64,000 nt of DNA from assembly GCA_027451885.1 (NCBI GenBank), contig DAIDHX010000105.1:1-64000 (forward strand), in the 5' to 3' direction. The position numbers were made by a program, and so were the translations under genes. Of this stretch, positions 9,062 through 17,313 are shown one piece after another (the first letter of the stretch is position 1; each line of letters starts with the position of its first letter). The notes below the pieces were generated by a model. The model did not search any database. It worked only from the letters and a program-made list of their open reading frames with translations, and was not told the origin of the DNA. The stretch is from Planctomycetales bacterium. GTDB taxonomy: Bacteria; Planctomycetota; Planctomycetia; Isosphaerales; Isosphaeraceae.

Positions 9062-11119
9062 TCAGGGCTTCTCCGTCGCCGATCTCGAGGGGACGTCCGG
9101 CGGCGGCTCTGCCTGGGCTCCCGCTGGCTTCAGATCCTGGTCCGTCGTGGAGTTCCTGAGTGCAAGATCAACCACCGCCAACTTGCGCGAGACCCGCGCC
9201 TGGTGCTGCATCAATCCTTCAAGCTTTGCCTGTCCAGTCTCGTACTGCGCTTCTGACACACGCAGCAACGATTCGTCTTTCCTGAGCTGCTCTTCCGACA
9301 CGACACCCGGGTTTTGACCGTTCAGGCGTTTGTACCGGGCGACCCTGGATGACGCGAAGTCACGCTCCGCCTTCAGTCGTGCGAGCTCCGCCTTGCCCTG
9401 CTTGATCCGTCCGCTCGTCGCCTCGGATTCCTCGAGCAGGTCGTCCTTGATGCCGCACAGCGTCGCCACAGTAATCAAGAGTTTCCCATGTTCTTGATCA
9501 AGAACACCTTGAGAGATAGCCTTGCGCTTGAAGAGCTCGGCCAGGCGTGCGTCCTGTTCCCGTTCGAACTTGAGCCTGGCCTCGAGCGCGTAGATCTCCC
9601 GGTTCGAGACCACAGGGAAGCCGGCGCTGATCGAGGTCTCGCTCGCCGCGGGTCGAGGCGCCTGCCGAGGCCCGGAGGGGTTTTCCTCAACCCCGGCCGG
9701 CGAGATTGGTTTGCCGGGCTGGGCTGGCTGGGGCTGGTTGGCAGGCACGAACATGGCCGGCCGATTGGCGAAGGGATCTTCGGGATGTGGCCGCGGTGGC
9801 ACGACGGCGTCCGCGAGCGGCGGCTGCGCCTGAACGGGGACCGCGGCGGGGACGCCGAGCGGCGGAGCCTGGGCGGGTTCAGGTTCAACCGCGAGTCCGT
9901 TCGGCTGGGCCGGCTGGCCGGCGACTGGCACAAGCGCGGGAGCGGAAGGCGCCGGCAGTACGGATGGTTGAGCGAATGGCGGCTGTGCGGCCCTGAGCAG
10001 CCTGAGAAGCTCGTCGAGCTTGGTTTCAAGCGCATGCAAGCGTTGATCCGTAGTTACGATGTTATGTTCATCTGGCGCTGCGGGTGCAACGGGGGCCGCG
10101 GGCGCGAGTGGAGTCGCGGGCGTGGGCGGGGCCGCGGGCGCGAGTGGAGCCGCGGGCGTGGGCAGGGCCGGCTGCGCGGGCGCGACTGCGACGGGAGTCG
10201 CGGGGGCGGCGGCCGGTTTGCTGGGTTGTTGTTGCCCGTTTGCGTTCGATTGCGCCAGCCGGGAACCGGCGAATGCACCCGAAACGCCGATTCCCGCCGC
10301 GAGCGCGGAGAAGCCGATCAGCTTGAACGTGGCGACTTTCATGGTGGTCAAGACTCCCTGGGCGAGCACCACCGCGCCTGCGGCCGCGGGGGCGGTCTGG
10401 GTCGAGGCGTATTGAACCGCGGCCGTCACGGTTCGCGAAAGGAGCGAGGCAGCGACCGGCTCGATGAGCGGCAAGGGCGGAAGCGCATCGCCGGCGGGAA
10501 CGATCGCGGGCGCGACGCCGCGGGCTGTCAGCCTGCGCCTCAGGATCTCTCGGCCGCGGGCCAATCGGCTGCGGACCGTGCCCACGGGACAGTCAAGCTC
10601 GCGTGCGGCCTGGTCGTGCGTGCGCCCTTTCAGGTAGCAGAGCAGAAGCGGCTGGCGATAGCGCAGCGGCAGCCGGTTGAGCTCGAAATCGAGGATCGGC
10701 CCGACGTCGTCGACCACCGTTTCGCCTGGGTCGGCGAAGAGTGTCACATCCGCCGCCGCGCCCTCGCGCGACCTTCTGCGCACCGCTTGCGTTCGTGCCC
10801 TCGCGGAGACCTTGCATGCCACGCCGTAGAGCCAGCACGAGAGCCGGCGGCCGTCTCGAATCCCACGCGCCTTGCGAGCCAGGATCAGAAACACAGCCTG
10901 AAACGCGTCCTCAACATCCCGCGGATCGACCAGCACGCGCCTGCAAATCCCCAGGATCATTGGACCGTGACGGGCCACGAGCGCCTCGAAGGCGTCCTCG
11001 TCAGCGGCCTCGGCGTATCGCTCGAGCAGCGCGGTGTCGTCCAGTCCGACGAGCGTTCCCGCTCCCCAGAGCCGTTCGAAACCACCCGCCAACGATCGTC
11101 GCCGGCCGCGGTATTCCAT
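9062..11119 (-). CDS. ECF sigma factor with membrane helix and long coiled-coil C-terminal extension
   Basis: A 685-residue protein. Residues 27-110 form sigma region 2 (ALVARHGPMILGICRRVL, DVEDAFQAVFLILARK) and 145-200 form region 4 (LPLRYRQPLLLCYLKG, CPVGTVRSRLARGR). A single hydrophobic segment follows at about 262-285, then an Ala/Pro-rich linker with repeated PAAP units (300-350), another low-complexity stretch, and a charged helical region from about 505 to 655. That last region, with RYKRLNGQNPGVVSEEQL, looks like the alpha-hairpin of HlyD/RND membrane-fusion proteins. Planctomycetes are known for ECF factors with long C-terminal extensions. The start ATG has GAGGAG eight bases upstream. 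No separate anti-sigma gene is adjacent, so the extension may anchor and control the sigma domain itself. Confidence 0.88.
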   Translation of the reverse strand: MEYRGRRRSLAGGFERLWGAGTLVGLDDTALLERYAEAADEDAFEALVARHGPMILGICRRVLVDPRDVEDAFQAVFLILARKARGIRDGRRLSCWLYGVACKVSARARTQAVRRRSREGAAADVTLFADPGETVVDDVGPILDFELNRLPLRYRQPLLLCYLKGRTHDQAARELDCPVGTVRSRLARGREILRRRLTARGVAPAIVPAGDALPPLPLIEPVAASLLSRTVTAAVQYASTQTAPAAAGAVVLAQGVLTTMKVATFKLIGFSALAAGIGVSGAFAGSRLAQSNANGQQQPSKPAAAPATPVAVAPAQPALPTPAAPLAPAAPPTPATPLAPAAPVAPAAPDEHNIVTTDQRLHALETKLDELLRLLRAAQPPFAQPSVLPAPSAPALVPVAGQPAQPNGLAVEPEPAQAPPLGVPAAVPVQAQPPLADAVVPPRPHPEDPFANRPAMFVPANQPQPAQPGKPISPAGVEENPSGPRQAPRPAASETSISAGFPVVSNREIYALEARLKFEREQDARLAELFKRKAISQGVLDQEHGKLLITVATLCGIKDDLLEESEATSGRIKQGKAELARLKAERDFASSRVARYKRLNGQNPGVVSEEQLRKDESLLRVSEAQYETGQAKLEGLMQHQARVSRKLAVVDLALRNSTTDQDLKPAGAQAEPPPDVPSRSATEKP

Positions 11120-11248
11120 CCCCTGCTCCTCAAACCTCGGTCATCTTCCCCTCTCCAACAGGGAATACTGCATCCCAGGGCCAAATCAATCCGCCATTTT
11201 CCCAGAATGTCTCAAATGCCCTGTTGGCGAGGACTTCCGCGCGAAGGG

Positions 11249-13717
11249 TTATTGGAACCGCAGGATCGTGAACGACCGCGCGGGGAAGGTGTACCGGGCT
11301 TTTCCGCCGGCAAGCTTATGCCGCCAGGTTGTCTCGTGCGGGACGACTCGATCGGGCGCATCGGCGGTGTTCACGGCCTCGAGCGCTCCGGAAAGCGCTT
11401 CCACCTGGGCGATCGGGAGCGCGGGTTGATAGCCATTCAGACCAAGTTCGACCAGGCGTGCCTCGGATCCCCAGTTCACAACCTGGATGACCAGCGTCTT
11501 GCCGTCTTCACTCTGCTTGGCATTGGCGTCAAGGGTCTCACGTTTGCCCTGGAGCGTCGTGGGCAGAACCCGCGGTTGGTGGTTGCGCCTGATCATTCGC
11601 GTGACGTATCCCGGCGGTTGCAGCCAGACCCGCGACGGGTTCAGAAACAGCAATCCCTGGTCCCAGCCATTATCGTTCTGCCCATCGGGCTGGAGGCAAT
11701 TCGCGGAGCAGACGATCGCGAGCGGATCGCCGATTCGCTCGACCTCCAGATTCGCAAGCGCGTTCGAAAGGGCGCGTTTGACGGCGTGATTGCCCGAATT
11801 GTACTCGAAGATGACCACCTTGAACCGCGCCTGGGGCGCGAGCTTACCAAGTTGATCAATATAGCTATGTTCAGGCTTAAGACCATTGGGCTGCGGCGGG
11901 TGATCGGTGCCCACGTGGATATCGAACCAGACCTCGCGGTTGTGGGCCTTCGCGAGCTCGAGGATCTTCTGGTGCGCGGCGAGCGTGTTTGCCGCCACGC
12001 CCCCTTCGAAGTGGAACGGATCGGTGATCACGCGGCCGTAGGCGAAATCGCCCACCACGAGGATGATCTCGGGATCCTGAGCCCAGATGGCTTTCGCGAG
12101 CCGTTCGAATTTGCGGTAGTAGGCCTCGTTCACGGCCTCTTCGTTGCCGAGCTCGAGGTGCCTGAGGCGGTAAGGCGCGGGATGCCCGTCCTGGGCGCGC
12201 TTGCGACCCCAGGTGGTATCGGCCGCCCCGTTCGCGTACTGCACGAAGTCAGCCATGTCAGCCGGCGTCTCATCCATGTTAACGGCGGGAACGGCGAGAA
12301 AGCCGGCGGCCTCGCAGAATCTGAGGAAGTCGAAGATGCCCCAGCCGTTGGACGAGTAAGGATACCAGGTGCCCGCGGTGGGGGGCCGCCGGTCCCGGGG
12401 ACCGATCATGTTTTTCCAGCGATAGGCTGGGTGATTGATCATCGACCCGCCGTAGCGCAGGACGTTGATTCCTTGATCGATGAGCGCCTGGGCGACGTCC
12501 TTGCGATCGGGCAGATTGTGGAACCGGCCCCAGGGCCCGGGCTGAAGAAACGCATGGCCCAGTTCAATTGCGCCTGGGCTTTCGAGCATGATCGAGAACC
12601 GGCCCCGGTCGTCGCTGGCCTGGGGAGTGATGGAGAAGTCATGGCGTGTCCATTCTGTGCCGCGGACCTCGAAGCTGGTCTGGCCCAGGTTGCGTTGGCC
12701 ATCGCCGCCTTGGCATGCCAGCGAGATACGTGCAGGTTCGTCCGCTCGGGCCCAGACATGGCCCTCGTAGGGCTTGCCTGCCTGAAAGTTCATGCCCCAG
12801 CGGTTGAGCCCGGCATTCGCGATGCCGACCGCCCCTGCGCCCGCGGTGAACTCGAGGCGCTGGGATTGCCGGCCGACAAACGGGTGATTGGAGACGATCG
12901 CGGTGCGGCCCTGGGCGCTGCCGAGGCGGAACGCCGTCCACATGCCGCTTGTGCCCGAGCCGAGCTCGCTTCCCTGCGCGGTGAACGGCAGATTCCAGGA
13001 CTGATCACCCGCCTTCGCGTGGAGATTACGGAACCGCGCAGGCCGCTGCCAGACCCGCAGCCCCAGCCCCGCGCCCTTGAGAGGATGCGCGCGATCCTCA
13101 AAGGTCAGCCGCGGCTCGCCGTTCACGACGATCTCAAGCCGGTCGCCCTGCATGCGCACCACGAGCGGGATCCACGTTTTCACGGGCACGGGGCAGGAAA
13201 CGCGCTCGATCGGCTCCCAGTTCCGCCTGTGCCTGCCGAGCACAAGATGGTTGGAGGTTTCCAGCGAGACTTCATATCCGGTGAAGCTGTCCGCGCCCCG
13301 CTCTGGACGATCCACCTTGACGATCAGGCCCGCGTTGCCGCCTCGATCGGTCGGGAAATAGACCTCGACGCCGACCTCGCCGCTGGAGACGGCCGCGCCG
13401 CGCGCAACCAGCTTGGGGCCGTCGCCGCCGTCGCAGTACGCCTCGTCGCCGATCGCCCGCCAGCCTTCCTCAACGGGATCAAACGGGCCTGGAAACCGCG
13501 GCGGTTCCTGGAAGCTCTCGCCGAAGATCATCTGGCTGTAGAGTCCGCCGTAGATCTCGTGATTGACGTCCTCGATACACGCCCCGGCAAGATAGGGGCT
13601 GATCAAGCGCCCGGGACGCGTGGCGTCGACCTTGAGAATCGCCTCCTGCGCGGCTGCGTACCCCGCGTATCCGAACAACCCGCAGACCACGAGCAATAAC
13701 CACCATGCTCTTCGCAT
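11249..13717 (-). CDS. Secreted alpha-L-arabinofuranosidase, GH51-like
   Basis: An 822-residue protein. The ATG at 13717 begins a clear signal peptide (RRAWWLLLVVCGLFGYAGYAAA) ending near residue 24; a GTG at 13756 overlapping the upstream stop is the alternative. The mature N-terminus (SPYLAGACIEDVNHEIYGGLYSQMI split over the strand) is typical of GH51. An inserted beta-rich, lectin-like domain occupies about 100-260. The catalytic acid/base is probably Glu526 in ELGNEE and the nucleophile Glu638 in VIFEYNSG. GH51 enzymes release arabinose from arabinan and arabinoxylan. It is the last gene of a unit with two SDR dehydrogenases, which suggests oxidation of a released sugar. Confidence 0.87.
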   Translation of the reverse strand: MRRAWWLLLVVCGLFGYAGYAAAQEAILKVDATRPGRLISPYLAGACIEDVNHEIYGGLYSQMIFGESFQEPPRFPGPFDPVEEGWRAIGDEAYCDGGDGPKLVARGAAVSSGEVGVEVYFPTDRGGNAGLIVKVDRPERGADSFTGYEVSLETSNHLVLGRHRRNWEPIERVSCPVPVKTWIPLVVRMQGDRLEIVVNGEPRLTFEDRAHPLKGAGLGLRVWQRPARFRNLHAKAGDQSWNLPFTAQGSELGSGTSGMWTAFRLGSAQGRTAIVSNHPFVGRQSQRLEFTAGAGAVGIANAGLNRWGMNFQAGKPYEGHVWARADEPARISLACQGGDGQRNLGQTSFEVRGTEWTRHDFSITPQASDDRGRFSIMLESPGAIELGHAFLQPGPWGRFHNLPDRKDVAQALIDQGINVLRYGGSMINHPAYRWKNMIGPRDRRPPTAGTWYPYSSNGWGIFDFLRFCEAAGFLAVPAVNMDETPADMADFVQYANGAADTTWGRKRAQDGHPAPYRLRHLELGNEEAVNEAYYRKFERLAKAIWAQDPEIILVVGDFAYGRVITDPFHFEGGVAANTLAAHQKILELAKAHNREVWFDIHVGTDHPPQPNGLKPEHSYIDQLGKLAPQARFKVVIFEYNSGNHAVKRALSNALANLEVERIGDPLAIVCSANCLQPDGQNDNGWDQGLLFLNPSRVWLQPPGYVTRMIRRNHQPRVLPTTLQGKRETLDANAKQSEDGKTLVIQVVNWGSEARLVELGLNGYQPALPIAQVEALSGALEAVNTADAPDRVVPHETTWRHKLAGGKARYTFPARSFTILRFQ

Positions 13718-13752
13718 ACCCACAGGCTCCGTTCGTGTCTCCCTGGCGCGCT

Positions 13753-14562
13753 TCACCAGTGCATGACAAATCCGCCGTCGACGTTGATCGTCTGGCCCGT
13801 GACATGCGCTGCGCGATCAGAGGACAAAAAGACAATCATATCGGCAATCGATTCTGGAGTTTGCCATTTGCCGAGCGGCACAACCGCCCGGATCTTGCGC
13901 TCGGTCCATTCGTCGTAGCTCATGCGCTCGGGCTCGGGCGTCTGGTCGAACCAGGCTTGCCAGACGCCGCGGTTGAGTGGTGTCTGAACCATCCCCGGGC
14001 AGACGGTGTTCACACGCACGCCCGAGGGCGCCAGATCCCTGGCGAGGCACTGGGCGAAGTTGATGTTGGCGGCCTTGGAGGCGCTATAGGGCGGATCGGT
14101 CTGCGAACCGATCTGGCCGGCGACGGACGCCACAAAGACGAGCGTTCCGCGCGCCCGGTCGCGCATGCCGGGGGCGACGGCGTGGGCGACTTGCACCATG
14201 CCCATGATGTTGACCTCAAGCACCCCTGGCCAGTCGGCTGGAGTGAGGTTGGTGAACGGGAAGCCGAACCTGCCGGAGCCGATTGCGGCGGCGTGGACCA
14301 GGTGGTCGATGGGTCCGAGCCGGCGGGTTGTCTCCTCGAGCGCGGCGGCCACCGCCCCCGCGTCGACCACGTCGACCGCGCGGCCGATCGTTCGCACGGG
14401 ATAGCGCGCGGCGATCTCACTGGCCGTTTCGGCCGCGGTTTGCGCGCGATCCCAAACGGCGATATCCGCCCCCTCGGCCGCGAAGGCAAGGGCCGTGGCG
14501 TGGCCAATCCCGCTCGCGCCCCCAGTCACCACCGCGATGCGCCCGCTCAGATTCAGATCCAT
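13753..14562 (-). CDS. Short-chain dehydrogenase/reductase (SDR)
   Basis: A 269-residue classical SDR. It has the NAD(P)-binding TGGASGIG at residues 14-21, an Asp at the end of beta-2 (VWDRA) that favours NAD(H), an HAAAIG in place of the usual NNAG, catalytic Ser in VASVAG and YSASKAA with Tyr and Lys, and the C-terminal GQTINVDGGFVMHW typical of sugar or polyol dehydrogenases. It starts 66 bp after the preceding SDR gene and runs straight into the GH51 gene. The context suggests oxidation of a pentose or related sugar, but the substrate is inferred only from the neighbourhood. Confidence 0.88.
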   Translation of the reverse strand: MDLNLSGRIAVVTGGASGIGHATALAFAAEGADIAVWDRAQTAAETASEIAARYPVRTIGRAVDVVDAGAVAAALEETTRRLGPIDHLVHAAAIGSGRFGFPFTNLTPADWPGVLEVNIMGMVQVAHAVAPGMRDRARGTLVFVASVAGQIGSQTDPPYSASKAANINFAQCLARDLAPSGVRVNTVCPGMVQTPLNRGVWQAWFDQTPEPERMSYDEWTERKIRAVVPLGKWQTPESIADMIVFLSSDRAAHVTGQTINVDGGFVMHW

Positions 14563-14628
14563 ACGTTTACTTCTCGCGCACTTGTGTGTTCATTTTATAC
14601 TTATCATCACTTATGCATTCGGATTGTG

Positions 14629-15393
14629 TCAGCGCGCGGTATAGCCGCCGTCGATCATGAGAATGGCGCCTGTGAAGAAGCTCGCCCAGTCGCTCGCCAT
14701 GTAGGTGAAGAAGGCGGCGATTTCCTCGGGCGAGGCCACGCGCCCGATGGGGTGGTTGTCGCGCAGCATCGCCCAGAACCGGGCCGGATCGCCGGATGCC
14801 TCGGCCGAGGAGTGGACGAGCGGCGTGTCCACGGTGCCGCAGCCGATCGCGTTCACGCGGATTCCGTGCGGGGCGTACTCGATGGCCATTTGTTTCGTCA
14901 ACTGGTGAAGGGCGCCCTTGGACGGGCCGTAAACGCCCTGGGTTGGAATCCCCACCTCGCCTGAGATCGAGCCTGTGTTCAGAAACAGCCCGCTCTTCTG
15001 CCGCATCATGATCGGAATCGCATGCCGGGCAGCCCAGAGTATCGCCTTGACGTTCACCCCCATCACGCGATCCCATTCTTCCGAGGTGACCTCATGGATC
15101 GGCTTGACCACGCTGATGCCCGCGTTGTTCACCACGATATCGATGCGCCCGAACGCCTCCATGGCGACGCGGGTATATTCCCTCGCCGTCTCCTCGACCG
15201 AGACATCGCCCTGCACGTAGCGCAGGCGCCCTGTCGCCTGCCGCGCCTGGGCGAGAGACTCAGGCTCACAGGCGCGATCGACCGCGACCACCCCCGTCGC
15301 CCCGGCCCCAAGGTACCTGTGCACCGCCGCCAGGCCGATTCCGGACGCCGCGCCGGTGATGATCGCTGTTTTACCGCTCAAGCTGATGTTCAT
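14629..15393 (-). CDS. Short-chain dehydrogenase/reductase (SDR)
   Basis: A 254-residue classical SDR. Motifs are TGAASGIG near residue 14, VVAVDRA at the end of beta-2, NNAGISVVKP, Ser in NTGSISG, and YGPSKGA with catalytic Tyr and Lys. The end MIDGGYTAR is typical of the family. The ATG at 15393 is used because MNISLSGKTAIITG is a normal SDR start and AGGT lies just upstream; the longer frame to 15480 is unsupported. It is the first gene of the SDR-SDR-GH51 unit. The paralogue downstream is only distantly similar, so the two probably act on different steps or substrates. Confidence 0.87.
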   Translation of the reverse strand: MNISLSGKTAIITGAASGIGLAAVHRYLGAGATGVVAVDRACEPESLAQARQATGRLRYVQGDVSVEETAREYTRVAMEAFGRIDIVVNNAGISVVKPIHEVTSEEWDRVMGVNVKAILWAARHAIPIMMRQKSGLFLNTGSISGEVGIPTQGVYGPSKGALHQLTKQMAIEYAPHGIRVNAIGCGTVDTPLVHSSAEASGDPARFWAMLRDNHPIGRVASPEEIAAFFTYMASDWASFFTGAILMIDGGYTAR

Positions 15394-15626
15394 GTCTACC
15401 TGTGATCCCGGAAGCGCGGAACAAGAGGCGCCGCGGCCGCGTGCCAGGCGCAGGCGATAACCCTCATACCGGATGCGCACGATCGCCTTGAACCCCTAGA
15501 GCTTAGCCGCCCGCGGGGCTGTGAAACAGGGTGTCTCGCTTGCACGATCCGCCCCGCGCGGTTACGATCGATTCGATATGACGTTCGTCCGAGAGATCGA
15601 TGGGGTTCCGTTCTGGGGGCCTGGCG

Positions 15627-17261
15627 ATGCGTGAGCTGGAGCGGCCGGTGGCGCGGGTATTCAGGCGGATGCGGCTACAGCGGCTCCTGAACGCCTTTTT
15701 CTGGACTCAGGCGGTTGGGTTGCTGGTTCTGGCGGGCGTGTTCGGGCTCGAGAAGCTGGGGAGCTTCCATCTCCCCGCGCCCGCCTGGGCGCCCTATGCC
15801 GCCTCGGGATGCGTGGGCTTGCTGCTGGCGACGATCGTCGCGCTGTTCACGGGGCCGAGCCGGCTCGACGCGGCGACCGCGATCGATCGCGCGTATCAGC
15901 TCGACGAGCGCATCAGCTCCGCGCTTACGTTGCCGCTCGAGCTCCGCGACACACCCGCCGGGCGGGCGCTCGTGGCCGACGCGCGGAAGCGGATCGCCGA
16001 GATCGACGTGGTGGCTGAGTTCAGCTTCCGCGCACCCCGGCGGTCGTGGCTGATTCTCCTGCCTCTGACGGTGCTTGGCCTTGTGCTTGCCGCGCCTGCG
16101 CTCGCACCCAAAATGGGGCTCGTCAAGGCCGCGCCCGTGGTCGAATCCGAGCGCAAGGCCCTCGCGGAGAAGGCGCAGGAGCTTTCCCGCAAGGTCAACA
16201 GCCAGCGCGAGGCGATCGACAAGAAGACCTATCCCGAGGCCGCGAATCTGCTCGCCTCGGTGGAGAAGAAGATCAGCGAGCTGGCCAAGGCCCCTCCGGC
16301 CGCGAAGGACAAGCTCATGCTCGAGCTGAACAAGCTCACCGACTCGCTCAAGGAGCGGCAGAAGCAGCTTGCCTCGTCCGAGCAGATCCAGAAGCAGCTT
16401 CAGCGGATGAAGGAAATGTCCAATCAGGGGCCGGCCGAGCAGCTCGCGCGCCAGCTCGCGCGGGGCGACTTCAAGAAGGCCGCCGAGCAGATACAGCAAC
16501 TCCAGGACAAACTGGCCTCGGGCAAGCTTTCCGAGCAGGAAAAGAAGTCGCTTGAGAAGCAGCTTGGCGAGATGTCGCAAAAGCTTGCCAGGATGGCCAA
16601 TCTGGAGGATCGCAAGAAGCAGCTTGAGGAGGCGCGGAAGAATGGCGCCATCTCGCAGAAGCAGTTTGAAAAGGAGATGCAGAAGCTCGCCGAGCAGTCG
16701 AAGGGGATGCAGAAGCTCGGGCAGCTTGCCAAGCAGCTTGCCCAGGCCCAGAAGGAGCTTCAGAAGGGGGATTCCAGGAAGGCGGCGGAATCGCTGGGGA
16801 TGACGCAAAAGCAGCTCGAGAACCTGGCGAAGAACCTGCAGGAAATCGAGCAGCTTGATTCGACCATGGCCGACATCCAGAACACCAAGGAAGGGATGAG
16901 CGGCGACGACATGAACCAGCTTGGCGACGACATGAACAACCTGGGCCAGGGGCTGGGCAACCGCCGTGGCCGTGGGCCTGGCCTGGGTCGCGGCCGGGGT
17001 GCGGGGTACAGGCCCGAAGCAGAGAGCGAGACGTCGACCTACCAGACGCGTGTGGCCCAGCAGCTCAAGAAGGGCAAGGCCGTCGCCACTGGGTTTACCG
17101 AAGCAAGCAAGACCGTCAAGGGGCAGAGCACAATCAACATCCAGGCCGAAATCGACGCCGGTGTCGGCTCAAGCGCCGAGGCGCTTTCGAACCAGCGCAT
17201 CCCCAAGAGTCTCGAGAAGCACGTCCGCTCGTATTACGACCAGATCTCAAAGCCGCAGTGA
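15627..17261 (+). CDS. Membrane-anchored coiled-coil protein, unknown function
   Basis: A 544-residue protein. Two N-terminal hydrophobic segments (about 30-80) and a third near 140-160 anchor a very long Lys/Glu/Gln-rich coiled coil (about 175-420) with repeated LAKQLAQ and EKKSLEKQL-like heptads. A Gly/Arg-rich stretch (RGRGPGLGRGRG) and a conserved-looking C-terminal domain follow. The layout recalls DUF4175-like membrane proteins found with MoxR/VWA systems, but those partners are absent here. The ATG at 15627 is preferred (MRELERPVARVFRR); an ATG at 15600 with GAGAG upstream would add nine residues. A scaffold or envelope role is only inference. Confidence 0.75.
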   Translation: MRELERPVARVFRRMRLQRLLNAFFWTQAVGLLVLAGVFGLEKLGSFHLPAPAWAPYAASGCVGLLLATIVALFTGPSRLDAATAIDRAYQLDERISSALTLPLELRDTPAGRALVADARKRIAEIDVVAEFSFRAPRRSWLILLPLTVLGLVLAAPALAPKMGLVKAAPVVESERKALAEKAQELSRKVNSQREAIDKKTYPEAANLLASVEKKISELAKAPPAAKDKLMLELNKLTDSLKERQKQLASSEQIQKQLQRMKEMSNQGPAEQLARQLARGDFKKAAEQIQQLQDKLASGKLSEQEKKSLEKQLGEMSQKLARMANLEDRKKQLEEARKNGAISQKQFEKEMQKLAEQSKGMQKLGQLAKQLAQAQKELQKGDSRKAAESLGMTQKQLENLAKNLQEIEQLDSTMADIQNTKEGMSGDDMNQLGDDMNNLGQGLGNRRGRGPGLGRGRGAGYRPEAESETSTYQTRVAQQLKKGKAVATGFTEASKTVKGQSTINIQAEIDAGVGSSAEALSNQRIPKSLEKHVRSYYDQISKPQ

Positions 17262-17313
17262 TCGGCCGCAAGGGGAAGCTTGGTTCGGGTGGAGACTCCC
17301 TGTCCAGCCTGAC

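Noticed and set aside
9488-13699. A 1403-codon open frame on the plus strand
   Set aside because: It runs antisense through the sigma-factor fusion and the GH51 gene, both of which have clear domains on the minus strand. Such long antisense frames are expected in GC-rich DNA, and its product shows no motif.
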